From Chitinophagales bacterium (GTDB lineage Bacteria; Bacteroidota; Bacteroidia; Chitinophagales; LD1): a DNA stretch of 64,000 bases. The stretch spans positions 1 to 64,000 of the forward strand of contig JAHBTS010000004.1 in the NCBI GenBank assembly GCA_019638515.1, given 5' to 3'. Position 1 is the stretch's first letter; each line of letters starts with the position of its first letter. The translations under genes were made by a program, and so were the position numbers. Positions 35,958 to 44,691 of this stretch are shown here, one piece after another. The notes beneath the pieces are model-generated. The model did not search any database and was not told the DNA's origin. It was given only the letters and a program-made list of their open reading frames with translations.

Positions 35958-38900
35958 TTATGCTTTTGCTTCTTCTTCTGTGTTTCTAATCTGAGTTAAA
36001 TAAACCACATTTGGCAAAGTGTGTAGTTCTTCAATTACACCAAATGTTCTTTCGTCATTAAACAACTTAGTAACCGCAGCTTCTTTATTATTTCTGTCGC
36101 CAAATGTAATTGCACCTGTTGGGCATGATGTTTGACAAGCTGTTTGTGCTTCGCCATCTTGCAAAGGTCTGTTTGCTTTTTTGGCAGTTAGTTTTGCATC
36201 TTGTAAACGTTGTACGCAGAAAGAACATTTTTCTATAACCCCACGTGAACGAACCGTAACATCCGGATTCAATACCATGCGAGATACCGGTTCGCGCATT
36301 CCTAATTGGTAAGAAGCTAAACCCTCATCGTTTCCTGTTCCCCATTTTTTATCGAAACTGTCGTTTCCTGCATAATCGTACCAGTTAAATCTACGTACTT
36401 TGTAAGGACAGTTATTTGCACAATATCTAGTACCGATACAACGGTTGTAAGTCATTTGGTTTAAACCTTCACTGCTGTGGTTGGTTGCTGCCACCGGACA
36501 TACGTTTTCGCAAGGTGCATTGTCGCAATGTTGGCACAACATTGGTTGAAATACCACGGTTGGATCTTCTTCGCTTCCGGCAAAATAGCGATCTATACGC
36601 AACCAATGCATTTCGCGGGCGCGTACTACTTGGTCTTTCCCTACCACCGGAATATTGTTTTCTGCATTACAAGCTACCACACAAGCACTGCAACCAGTAC
36701 AAGTATTTAAGTCTATTGCCATTGTCCAGTGATGTCCCGGACGGTCGTGTGTTGGGTAAAGTGTAACTAACTCATGCAAAATTTGTGCGCGATCTTCATT
36801 TCCTGCATGTGGATTTTTTGCATACTCCGATAAGGTAGCTTCTTTTACTATTTTACGTGTTTTAGTACCGCCTAACCCTTTTAATGTGAGGTTATGATGC
36901 GTTTGAGTAATAGCTACTTTCTCTGTTTTTCCTGTTTTAGTCCAAGAAACATTGCCAACTATTCCTGTTCCCGAGGCTAATAATGGATAAACATTCTTTC
37001 CATTTTTAAGTAAGTCGTGGTTTACGGCTGTTCTTCCAAAACCAAGTGCAATACCAAAAGTTCCTTCCGGAGTTCCCGGAACTGCAACTACTGGCAATTC
37101 TACTTCTACTTCGCCTGCTTTTACTTTAATTACATGGTAATCCTTCATTTCCAAGTCTGGCTGCAAACCATTCTTTTCTGCAAATTTTGGACTTACCACT
37201 ACAAAGTTATCCCAAGTTACTTTGCTCACCGGATCCGGAGTTTCCATTAACCAAGGGTTATCGGCATAAGTACCATCACCAACGGTAAGCGATTCGTATA
37301 GTTTAAGTTGCAATTCGCCATATCCTGCGGCTTCTTTTGCCAATGCTTCGGCAGCGGCAGCTACATTTGGATTACCTGCAACTGTAGCAGCGGCTGTAGT
37401 GTTCAGTACTACTTCGCCATCATGGATGGCAGTGTCCCAAAATGCCCAAAAGCCGGTATATTTATTCTGCTTGGTATAAAAATTTGCTTCCCAGTATTTT
37501 TGAATGTACTCGTAGTAGTTTGAAGATGCTGCTCCGCTATATGCTAAAAGCGTTTCTTGAAATTGACGTGTATCAAACAATTTTGAAATAGCAGGTTGAG
37601 CCGTATTCAACACTCCGGCTTTTACTTCAACATCATTCCAACTTTCTAAGTAGTGATTATCGGGTAGTACATATCCTGAAACAGCCGATGTTTCGTCTAA
37701 TCTATTGGCAAAAGAAACACTTAGCTCTGCCTTTGAAATTAAATCTGCTAATTCTTTACCCTTAGGATGATTGTAAACCGGATTGGCTTCATAGAATAAT
37801 ACGCCTTTGTAGGTGCCATTCTTTAAACCTTCATATAGAGCAGTTGCTGCGCTATCTGCACCTTGTTTAAGATATACGGGGCGATCAAAACTTAATGCCT
37901 TGCCATAATTTCCTAAAAAGCTGTTTACTGCATTTACCAATAATTGCGCGTTTACGCTATTACTGCCACTTACTAACAAGCTTTCGCCTTTAGCATCTAC
38001 TAATGCCTTTGCTGCAGCTTCTACTTTTGCATTCTTTAAACCACCTGCTGCACTACTTCCCGTTACAATGTTGTAAATTGTAATGAGTGCTGCATCTTCA
38101 TCTGAAGGTTTTACAGGCACGCGCACATCGGCTTTAAACCCTGTTACAGTTGGCACACTTTCTATTTGGAAAGTTTTGCTCATTACCGGTTTCTCTTTAG
38201 AGACTCTGCGATTTACAGCCCAGTCTGCTTCGTACTCGGTATGGTTAAGCCATGTTCCCAAATAGTCGGCTCCTACACCTACAATTACTTTTGCATTGGC
38301 AAATTGGTAATTAGGCACAGCGCGCACACCAAACGATTGTTGGTTGGCATCTAAAAGACCGGAATATGAAATGGCATCGTACACCAAATGTTCAACATTT
38401 GGATATGCTGCCATAAAATCTTTAATTACTGCTTTAGTTGAAGGGCTGGCAACAGTTGATGTAAACAATGCTACTTTACTACCGGCTGCCTTTAATGCTT
38501 CTAATTTTTCCTTTACTTCTTTATCGGCAGTTGCCCATGTAATGTTTTCTTTGCCTCTACGTGGGTTTTTATAGCGACCTCCATCGTATAAACTTAATAC
38601 CGAAGCTTGGGCACGTGCAGAAGTTCCTCCTTTGGTAACTACGCTTTGTTTGTTTCCTTCTATTTTAATTGGGCGACCTTCGCGTGTTTTAACCAATACG
38701 GCATTAAATTCTCCTCCGCTAAAAAATGCTGATGCGTAATAGTTGGCAACCCCCGGCACAATTTCCTCCGGTTTCCACGCATAAGGAATTGATTTGCGCA
38801 CAGGAATTTCGCAACTTGCTGCAATGGTCGCTGCCGTTACGCTAAAACCTAGCATTTTTAAGAAATCTCTGCGGTTGGTATCTCCTTTGGTAGAAATGGC

Positions 38901-39017
38901 ATCTGCCGCTCCACCTAACACCGGAAGATTTTCAGCGAACTCTTTGCTTTCTACTGCTGTAAAAGCGGTGTGCTGATTCTTTTCTTCTAAACCTTTCCAA
39001 TATATTTTATCTGCCAT
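35958..39017 (-). CDS. actB: Alternative complex III iron-sulfur/molybdopterin-like subunit ActB
   Basis: This 1019-residue fusion starts with a cytoplasmic leader and an internal Tat-variant signal (RRDFLKMLGFSVTAATIAAS, about 49-70). A molybdopterin-oxidoreductase-like half (about 80-750) follows; in this family it has lost the cofactor. The C-terminal ferredoxin part has Cys clusters in CTGCSACVVAC, CQHCDNAPCENVC, CIGTRYCANNC and CSFCV with CQTSCPTGAI. It relays electrons from quinol to the ActA haems. Confidence 0.95.
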   Translation of the reverse strand: MADKIYWKGLEEKNQHTAFTAVESKEFAENLPVLGGAADAISTKGDTNRRDFLKMLGFSVTAATIAASCEIPVRKSIPYAWKPEEIVPGVANYYASAFFSGGEFNAVLVKTREGRPIKIEGNKQSVVTKGGTSARAQASVLSLYDGGRYKNPRRGKENITWATADKEVKEKLEALKAAGSKVALFTSTVASPSTKAVIKDFMAAYPNVEHLVYDAISYSGLLDANQQSFGVRAVPNYQFANAKVIVGVGADYLGTWLNHTEYEADWAVNRRVSKEKPVMSKTFQIESVPTVTGFKADVRVPVKPSDEDAALITIYNIVTGSSAAGGLKNAKVEAAAKALVDAKGESLLVSGSNSVNAQLLVNAVNSFLGNYGKALSFDRPVYLKQGADSAATALYEGLKNGTYKGVLFYEANPVYNHPKGKELADLISKAELSVSFANRLDETSAVSGYVLPDNHYLESWNDVEVKAGVLNTAQPAISKLFDTRQFQETLLAYSGAASSNYYEYIQKYWEANFYTKQNKYTGFWAFWDTAIHDGEVVLNTTAAATVAGNPNVAAAAEALAKEAAGYGELQLKLYESLTVGDGTYADNPWLMETPDPVSKVTWDNFVVVSPKFAEKNGLQPDLEMKDYHVIKVKAGEVEVELPVVAVPGTPEGTFGIALGFGRTAVNHDLLKNGKNVYPLLASGTGIVGNVSWTKTGKTEKVAITQTHHNLTLKGLGGTKTRKIVKEATLSEYAKNPHAGNEDRAQILHELVTLYPTHDRPGHHWTMAIDLNTCTGCSACVVACNAENNIPVVGKDQVVRAREMHWLRIDRYFAGSEEDPTVVFQPMLCQHCDNAPCENVCPVAATNHSSEGLNQMTYNRCIGTRYCANNCPYKVRRFNWYDYAGNDSFDKKWGTGNDEGLASYQLGMREPVSRMVLNPDVTVRSRGVIEKCSFCVQRLQDAKLTAKKANRPLQDGEAQTACQTSCPTGAITFGDRNNKEAAVTKLFNDERTFGVIEELHTLPNVVYLTQIRNTEEEAKA

Positions 39018-39097
39018 ATTTTTTTGAGTTGCGAGTTGCGAATAATTGTATAAAAGCGCTTTACTCTTTTTTCTAATTTCTGTTTTCTAACCTCGTT

Positions 39098-40411
39098 TTA
39101 ATAATGACACTTTTGACATTCTGTTCCGCCAATTTTTTCAACGGTAACTTTATCTAACTTCTTACTCTTTAATTCTTCGTGAATTTTTTCGTAAGTTGAA
39201 TAGTAGTTGTTTGAAGCAAATTGAACTTCTGTTTGGCGGTGGCAATTGATACACCAACCCATTGAAAGCGGAGAGTATTGGTACACTTCTCTCATTTCTT
39301 CTACCGGGCCATGGCATGTTTGGCAAGCTACTTTACCTGCATTTACGTGTTGGGCATGGTTAAAATACACGTGTTCCGGTAAATTGTGAATACGCACCCA
39401 TTCTATTGGCTTGGGGTCGCTCACATATTTTCCTTGATCCGGATCCCAACCGGCTGCGGCATAAATTTTTGCTATTTCTGTTTTGCCAAACTCAGGTCCT
39501 TGTTGAACATTTTTATGACAGTTCATACAAGTGTTTACCGAAGGTATGTTGCTATGCTTTCCGGTGGCAGCGGTAGAGTGGCAATACTGACACTCAATTT
39601 TATGTTTACCAGCGTGCAATTGGTGCGAAAACTTAATAGGTTGAGTAGGCTGGTATCCTTGTTGGCGACCTAAGTGAATAGCGCCATCTACCAAGTGATA
39701 TCCTACATATACAATTCCTAAAATAATTACAGTGGCTAAAAACTTGCGGCTTTTCCAAAATGGTGTGTTGTCTTCGGCAGGAAGTGGCTCACCTTTTTTC
39801 TCAGCAACAATTCTGTTTAACTTTTTAGTAACGGCCGCTAAAATAGCTACCAATACAACCAAGAATACTACAAAAAGATAAACCGCTGCACCCGGAGCTT
39901 TAGAAGCATCTTCTTTAGCTGCGCCTGCATCGGCAGCTTGTGCCGTTTTGCCATCGCCAGCAGCGCCTCCGGCCGGTTTAGTTTCAGAATTATCAACATA
40001 CAACAATATCTTATCTATTTCCTCGTCTTTCAAAGTAGGAAACATGGTCATTTGCATGGGCGACCAATTGCTCATTTTTTCGGCATACGGGAATCCTGCC
40101 TTTACAGGCGTATTCCAGTTGTGAATCCACTCATGCAACCATTGCTTACCGGATTTGCCCTTGTATTCTCCGGCTGCTTCCCAGCGTTCCAAAGTACCCT
40201 TTAGGGCAGGACCGGTGGTGTTTTGCAGCGGATTGTGGCAAGCAGCACAGTTAGCCTTAAACAAGGCTTTACCTTCAGCTATTGCAGCAGCATCCTGAGC
40301 AAAAGAAATTGAAGAAAACAACAGCAATATGGCTGCGAAAGCCAACGAAAGTATGCTGTATCTCGGTTTTTTGTTCGCGAGGTCCTGCGACCAGCAATGC
40401 ACATTTGTCAT
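39098..40411 (-). CDS. actA: Multihaem ActA fused to an N-terminal cytochrome c domain
   Basis: The preferred 437-residue form starts at the ATG at 40411; a longer frame from 40564 would include the promoter core at 40462 and a poor leader. A hydrophobic segment (about 19-37, ending ISFAQ) is followed by a mono-haem cytochrome domain (ANCAACHNP). Then come two membrane helices (LFVVFLVVLVAILAAV and FLATVIILGIVYVGYHLV) and five CxxCH sites of the pentahaem ActA domain (CQYCH, CMNCH, CQTCH, CINCH, CQKCH), the last ending at the stop. It is the first gene of the operon and carries electrons to ActE or a soluble cytochrome. Confidence 0.9.
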   Translation of the reverse strand: MTNVHCWSQDLANKKPRYSILSLAFAAILLLFSSISFAQDAAAIAEGKALFKANCAACHNPLQNTTGPALKGTLERWEAAGEYKGKSGKQWLHEWIHNWNTPVKAGFPYAEKMSNWSPMQMTMFPTLKDEEIDKILLYVDNSETKPAGGAAGDGKTAQAADAGAAKEDASKAPGAAVYLFVVFLVVLVAILAAVTKKLNRIVAEKKGEPLPAEDNTPFWKSRKFLATVIILGIVYVGYHLVDGAIHLGRQQGYQPTQPIKFSHQLHAGKHKIECQYCHSTAATGKHSNIPSVNTCMNCHKNVQQGPEFGKTEIAKIYAAAGWDPDQGKYVSDPKPIEWVRIHNLPEHVYFNHAQHVNAGKVACQTCHGPVEEMREVYQYSPLSMGWCINCHRQTEVQFASNNYYSTYEKIHEELKSKKLDKVTVEKIGGTECQKCHY

Positions 40412-40461
40412 CGAATTGTCAAAATTTTGCCGTGCAAATATGGCATCACATCTTGAAATAC

Positions 40462-40469
40462 CAAATGTA
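40462..40469 (-). promoter_or_regulatory. Promoter core of the act-cox operon
   Basis: Read leftward, TACATTTG is a full match to TAnnTTTG and lies 50 bp before the ATG at 40411. It sits inside the longer possible frame, supporting the shorter actA. No clear -33 TTTG. Confidence 0.45.
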
Positions 40470-40707
40470 ATTGGGTAAAAATTTTGCTTGCTCACTATAT
40501 TTGAAAACATTTTAATACACATAACAACATGTTGTCCCTGCTTGCTTTGAAGATTTATGCACACCTTCGGTGTTGAAAGAAACTTTTAATAATATATAAA
40601 AAGCCGTGTTGCGCTTTCTGCTTTGCTTCAAAATACTGTGTACTTCTACCAGGTTAAAGCATATTGCCAACCAATTACAAAAGCATGTTTGGTATAAACA
40701 ACCTTGC

Positions 40708-43167
40708 TTATTGCTGCTCCCACTTCAATTCTCCATCAACCACACTTAGTTTTACATGGCTTCCTTTGCCTATTTCTCCGGCAATAATCATGCGCGAAAG
40801 TGGTCTTCGTAATTGGGTGCGTATCATGCCTGTAAGCGGGCGGGCTCCGTAACGCGGAGTAAAACCCATTAGTGCAATTTTTTCTTTTGCTTCGGGCGAA
40901 ATGTCGAGTGTAATTCCTTGTCTTTCTAAGCTCTTATACAGGCTTTTTACATGAATTTCAAAGATTTTTACCACATTCTTTTCACTAATTGGAGCAAAGG
41001 GTACTATTTCTGTAAGACGTGCTAAAAATTCCGGGCGGAAATAGTTTGCCATTATTTCAAGCAAATCGCTGGATTTAGGCACTACGCCTTTTCCAAAACT
41101 TTCAATAATATTTTCGGCTCCAATATTGGAAGTAAACAGAATAACGGCATTGCTAAAATCGCCTTCTTTTCCTAAGCGATCGTGCATTTTCCCTTCATCT
41201 AAAATTTGGAGGAAAATATCGAATACCGAGGGGTGGGCTTTTTCTATTTCATCGAATAAAACAATGGCATAAGGCTGTTGGCGGATTTTATTTACCAACA
41301 CACCCCCTTCTTCGTATCCAACATATCCCGGAGGCGCGCCATAGAGCAGTGCTGCGGAGTGTTCTTCTTTAAATTCGCTCATATCGAAACGAATCATAGC
41401 CGACTCAGTTTGGAACAAAAACTCTGCCAATGATTTTGCCACTTCGGTTTTACCGGTTCCGGTTGGCCCTAAAAGAAAAAACGAACCAATAGGCTGCCCC
41501 TGCTTATTTAATCCCGAACGGGCTTCTAAAATGGCTTCGCTCAGCGATTTTATGGCGTGGTCTTGCCCTACCACGCGTTTTTGCAGTATGCCTTCCATTC
41601 CCATAAGCCTTTCGCGTTCTTGCCCTCCCAATTTACCTATTGGAATGCCTGTTTTGTGGGCAATCATGGCGGCAATGTCGGTTTTGTCTACGTGGCTTTT
41701 TATGTTTTCTGCCAATGCTGCCAACTTACTTATGGTATCTTTTAGATAAGTTGCCGCAGAATCCGATGTTTCTAATGTATTTATATCGGTTTCGTCTTCT
41801 AACTGCCCGGTAAGTACATGGCTTACTTTGCTGTGCAATTCTTTATGAAACCACTTTAATTCGTTTAGCAATTCTATTTCACCTTCGTTTGAACTAAGTA
41901 GTGCCGTGAGTGCTTCGTCTAATTTTTGAAGCTCTGCCACGGCTGTATTGGAAGCAAATTTTACCGAGGCCATTGTGCGGTCGAGCAAATCAATGGCGGC
42001 ATCGGGCAGGCTGCGTTCTTTTGCAAACCTGCGTGCCAAGCGAATGGCTTCGGGTAATGCTTCTTTATCTACGGTTAAGCTGTGGTGTTTTTCGTAGTAA
42101 GGCACTATTTTTCTTAACATGCGAATGGCGGTAGCATCATCGGGCTCTTCTACGCGTACTGTTTCGAATCTACGGCTGAATGCGTCATCACTTTCTATAT
42201 ACTTACGATACTCTTCGTTAGTAGTGGCGCCAATAACTGTAAGCTCGCCCCGAGCCAATTCCGGCTTCAATAAGTTGGCGGCACCGGAGGCACCTCCATT
42301 TTTATCGAGCAATTGGTGAATTTCGTCTATATATAAAATTGCTTTATCGAATTGCTTCAATTCTTTTACAATATTTTTTAGGCGATCTTCTACTTCGCCT
42401 TTATACGATGCTCCTGCCACCAACGAGCCAAAATCTAATTCAAATAAAGTTACGTTTTTAAGATTATCGGGTACTTGACCTTTAGCTACATTTAATGCAA
42501 AACCATCTACCAGTGAGCTCTTTCCTACTCCCGGTTCGCCAACAATAATTACATTGGGTTTGCTTCTTCGCCCCAATATCTCTGCCATCATGCGTATTTC
42601 TTTATCGCGCCCAATAATTTCATCTATTTTTCCGGTACGGGCATCAGCAGTTTTGTCGGTACAGAATTTAAGCAATGCGTTTGCTCCGGTCTTTTTTTCG
42701 GCATTACCCGTATTGGATTTTCCGGTTTCTATTACATTGCCTACCTGGTTGTTTTCTATAGTTGCTTCTACCAGTTCGTTAGCAGCCAATCCAAAAGTTT
42801 TAAGCTGCTCGTACGAAAAACCCACACCCGGAGTGGCAATAGAAATAAGTAAATGGATGGCATCAATATCATCGGCTCCAAACTTTAAACGGATATTATC
42901 GGCTTCAGCGAAAACCGCTTCGGCTTGTGCATCGGGCTTGGGGCTTTCGGTTGGTTTTCCTTTGGTATAAGTTTCGATGCGTACATCTGCCCATTCATCT
43001 AAATAAAACACATCTTTTCCCGAGGCTTCTAATTTTGCCCGCAAGCCAACTTCTTTATGTAGTAAGGCCTTAAGCAAATGTGCCGGACCAAAAGTTGTAT
43101 GAGAAAAATCTTTAGCGTGTGCCTGTGCAATATGTACTGCTTTTTTAACTGAATCGGTAAATGACAT
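40708..43167 (-). CDS. ClpV/TssH-like AAA+ ATPase (T6SS-type)
   Basis: This 819-residue protein has an N-terminal Clp-N domain (about 1-145). AAA+ domain 1 has Walker A GEPGVGKS (210-217) and Walker B DE at 281-282. A short middle segment (about 405-450) lies before AAA+ domain 2, with GPTGTGKT (567-574), DE at 639-640 and a D2-small domain. Pore loops include GYVGYEEGG. The short middle domain argues against ClpB, and I see no ClpP-binding loop like that of ClpA/ClpX. Divergent PAAR and PKD genes suggest ClpV (TssH), which disassembles contracted T6SS sheath for reuse. A general Clp ATPase remains possible. Confidence 0.75.
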   Translation of the reverse strand: MSFTDSVKKAVHIAQAHAKDFSHTTFGPAHLLKALLHKEVGLRAKLEASGKDVFYLDEWADVRIETYTKGKPTESPKPDAQAEAVFAEADNIRLKFGADDIDAIHLLISIATPGVGFSYEQLKTFGLAANELVEATIENNQVGNVIETGKSNTGNAEKKTGANALLKFCTDKTADARTGKIDEIIGRDKEIRMMAEILGRRSKPNVIIVGEPGVGKSSLVDGFALNVAKGQVPDNLKNVTLFELDFGSLVAGASYKGEVEDRLKNIVKELKQFDKAILYIDEIHQLLDKNGGASGAANLLKPELARGELTVIGATTNEEYRKYIESDDAFSRRFETVRVEEPDDATAIRMLRKIVPYYEKHHSLTVDKEALPEAIRLARRFAKERSLPDAAIDLLDRTMASVKFASNTAVAELQKLDEALTALLSSNEGEIELLNELKWFHKELHSKVSHVLTGQLEDETDINTLETSDSAATYLKDTISKLAALAENIKSHVDKTDIAAMIAHKTGIPIGKLGGQERERLMGMEGILQKRVVGQDHAIKSLSEAILEARSGLNKQGQPIGSFFLLGPTGTGKTEVAKSLAEFLFQTESAMIRFDMSEFKEEHSAALLYGAPPGYVGYEEGGVLVNKIRQQPYAIVLFDEIEKAHPSVFDIFLQILDEGKMHDRLGKEGDFSNAVILFTSNIGAENIIESFGKGVVPKSSDLLEIMANYFRPEFLARLTEIVPFAPISEKNVVKIFEIHVKSLYKSLERQGITLDISPEAKEKIALMGFTPRYGARPLTGMIRTQLRRPLSRMIIAGEIGKGSHVKLSVVDGELKWEQQ

Positions 43168-43257
43168 AAAGTTTTCGTTGGAATGTTTTTTGAAAAAAGT
43201 TGGAAATGAAGATGCAAATGTTTTTTATTTACATATCAAAAGTTAGGAAATAAAATT

Positions 43258-43563
43258 ATGAGTCTTCCTGCAGCAAGAGTTGGAGATATGCATGTTTGCC
43301 CGATGCAAACACCGGGAGTTCCTCCCATTCCGCACGTTGGCGGACCTATATTACCTGCCGGTGCTGCAGTAACAGTACTTATTGGCGGTGTACCGGCTGC
43401 AACCGTTGGAACCATGTGTGTGTGTACGGGTCCACCGGATTCTATTGTAAAGGGCTCTGCTACGGTACTTATTGGCGGCAAACCTGCTGCCAGAATGGGC
43501 GATACCACCGCACATGGCGGCTCTATAACTTTGGGCTTACCAACTGTGCTCATTGGTGGATAA
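43258..43563 (+). CDS. PAAR-domain protein (T6SS spike tip)
   Basis: This 101-residue protein consists only of a PAAR domain: PAARVGDMHVCPM, PAATVGTMCVC and PAARMGDTTAHGG are the repeats, with His and Cys residues placed to bind the tip metal, and VLIGG motifs between. It forms the sharp cone on VgrG that pierces a target membrane. There is no C-terminal toxin extension, so effectors would be separate proteins. It is divergent from the ClpV-like gene (90 bp between starts) and 44 bp before the PKD gene. Confidence 0.9.
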   Translation: MSLPAARVGDMHVCPMQTPGVPPIPHVGGPILPAGAAVTVLIGGVPAATVGTMCVCTGPPDSIVKGSATVLIGGKPAARMGDTTAHGGSITLGLPTVLIGG

Positions 43564-43607
43564 ACAATAAATTCTTTTAAGTTTCTTGATAAGATTATTT
43601 TCGCCTC

Positions 43608-44606
43608 ATGGCTAACGAAAACGCTCCTATTGCGCGCACCTCTTTAGATTCAATTATAGTTTACACGCTTTTTACTTTTATGCTTGTTTTCTTAGGTATA
43701 TTTGCTTTTAGAGCATTTACCGGAGAAGATTGCACTAAGGTTGGCTTTGTGGTTGCCAGCGATTCTTTTAGAGCCGGTGAGGTGGTAAGTCTTCGCGACA
43801 CCACATTTGGAGCAAAAGAATGGGAATGGAATTTTGGCGATAGTTCTGCAGTTTCTAAAATTAAAGCTCCGGTACACGTTTATGAAAAAGAAGGAAAATA
43901 CAATATTCAACTTACCGTAAACGGGCAATGCGAAAAATTGCTGACTGTTTCTATTTTGCCTAAGAAAGTAGTTCCCCTAACGCATGAAGCACTACAATTA
44001 CCTATAATTAAAATACCTAAGTTTATTTTTAGCGGAGAGCCTACTGTTTTTATTGCAGACTCTACTAATGGCTCCACTTTTGAATGGAACTTTGGAGAAA
44101 CCGACCGTACTGATGCTTCCGGAAAACAAGTGCAATACACCTTTGCAAGTACCGGACAAAAAAATATAACCCTATATGTAAACGGGAAAGCAAACGTGGT
44201 AACACTACCAATAAAAGTAATAAAACGCAGTAACGGCAAGCAGCCAACTCCGGCAGAAGTTGTAGCTCAACAGCAAGCTGCTGCTGCTCAACAACCTACA
44301 GAAGTAGCCAAAGAAGAAGTTAAAATTACGGCAAAAAAAGCTCCGCTTATTAGCGATGATGGTTTTGCCGATTTATTGCATAAAGTAATAAAAGGAAAAG
44401 CCCAACTGAGCGATGTAATGGAATACTCTTGCGGCAAAGGCAATATTCCGGTTACCGTAAACAATGCAGATAGACTTACCTTGGTAGAATTTATTAAAAG
44501 GTTGAAAGAAAACAACAAAACCTCTATTAAAAAAGTGCGTTTGCGCACCAATGCCAACAATTGCATTATTGAATTAGAGGTAGAAACAAAGAAAAAACTA
44601 CTATAG
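43608..44606 (+). CDS. Membrane-anchored PKD-domain protein, possible T6SS(iii) envelope component
   Basis: This 332-residue protein has a short cytoplasmic N-terminus and one transmembrane helix (about 16-38; IVYTLFTFMLVFLGIFAF), then two PKD domains marked by EWNFGDSS (about 45-118) and EWNFGETD (about 135-205). A Gln/Ala-rich linker and a C-terminal alpha/beta domain (about 250-330) follow. The Bacteroidota T6SS subtype iii lacks the usual TssJLM complex and uses its own TssN/O/P/Q/R proteins, some with one helix and a periplasmic domain. Position beside PAAR and ClpV suggests a related role, but I cannot assign the exact subunit. Confidence 0.6.
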   Translation: MANENAPIARTSLDSIIVYTLFTFMLVFLGIFAFRAFTGEDCTKVGFVVASDSFRAGEVVSLRDTTFGAKEWEWNFGDSSAVSKIKAPVHVYEKEGKYNIQLTVNGQCEKLLTVSILPKKVVPLTHEALQLPIIKIPKFIFSGEPTVFIADSTNGSTFEWNFGETDRTDASGKQVQYTFASTGQKNITLYVNGKANVVTLPIKVIKRSNGKQPTPAEVVAQQQAAAAQQPTEVAKEEVKITAKKAPLISDDGFADLLHKVIKGKAQLSDVMEYSCGKGNIPVTVNNADRLTLVEFIKRLKENNKTSIKKVRLRTNANNCIIELEVETKKKLL

Positions 44607-44641
44607 CTCCAACGATTCAAAATGTTAATGTGGAAAAGCTA

Positions 44642-44672
44642 TTTGCACCACAAAGCCTTTTCAATAGGTTTG
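44642..44672 (+). promoter_or_regulatory. Promoter of the TonB receptor gene
   Basis: TTTG (44642-44645) and TAGGTTTG (44665-44672) are separated by 19 bp, the Bacteroidota housekeeping (-33/-7) layout. The core ends 19 bp before the ATG at 44692. It is the best promoter match in the window. Confidence 0.65.
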
Positions 44673-44691
44673 CACTTTATTATTGAAATTT

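Noticed and set aside
40412-40564. Longer start (40564) for actA
   Set aside because: The added 51 residues look unstructured, and a full TAnnTTTG core at 40462-40469 lies within them.
40708-43167. ClpB disaggregase or an extracellular contractile injection system ATPase
   Set aside because: The middle domain is much shorter than in ClpB. Extracellular contractile systems use a different AAA protein and none of their sheath or baseplate genes are here. A ClpV-like role fits best but is not proven.
43236-43553. Antisense frame covering the PAAR gene
   Set aside because: It only mirrors the Gly/Pro-rich PAAR repeats; the sense frame has clear PAAR motifs.
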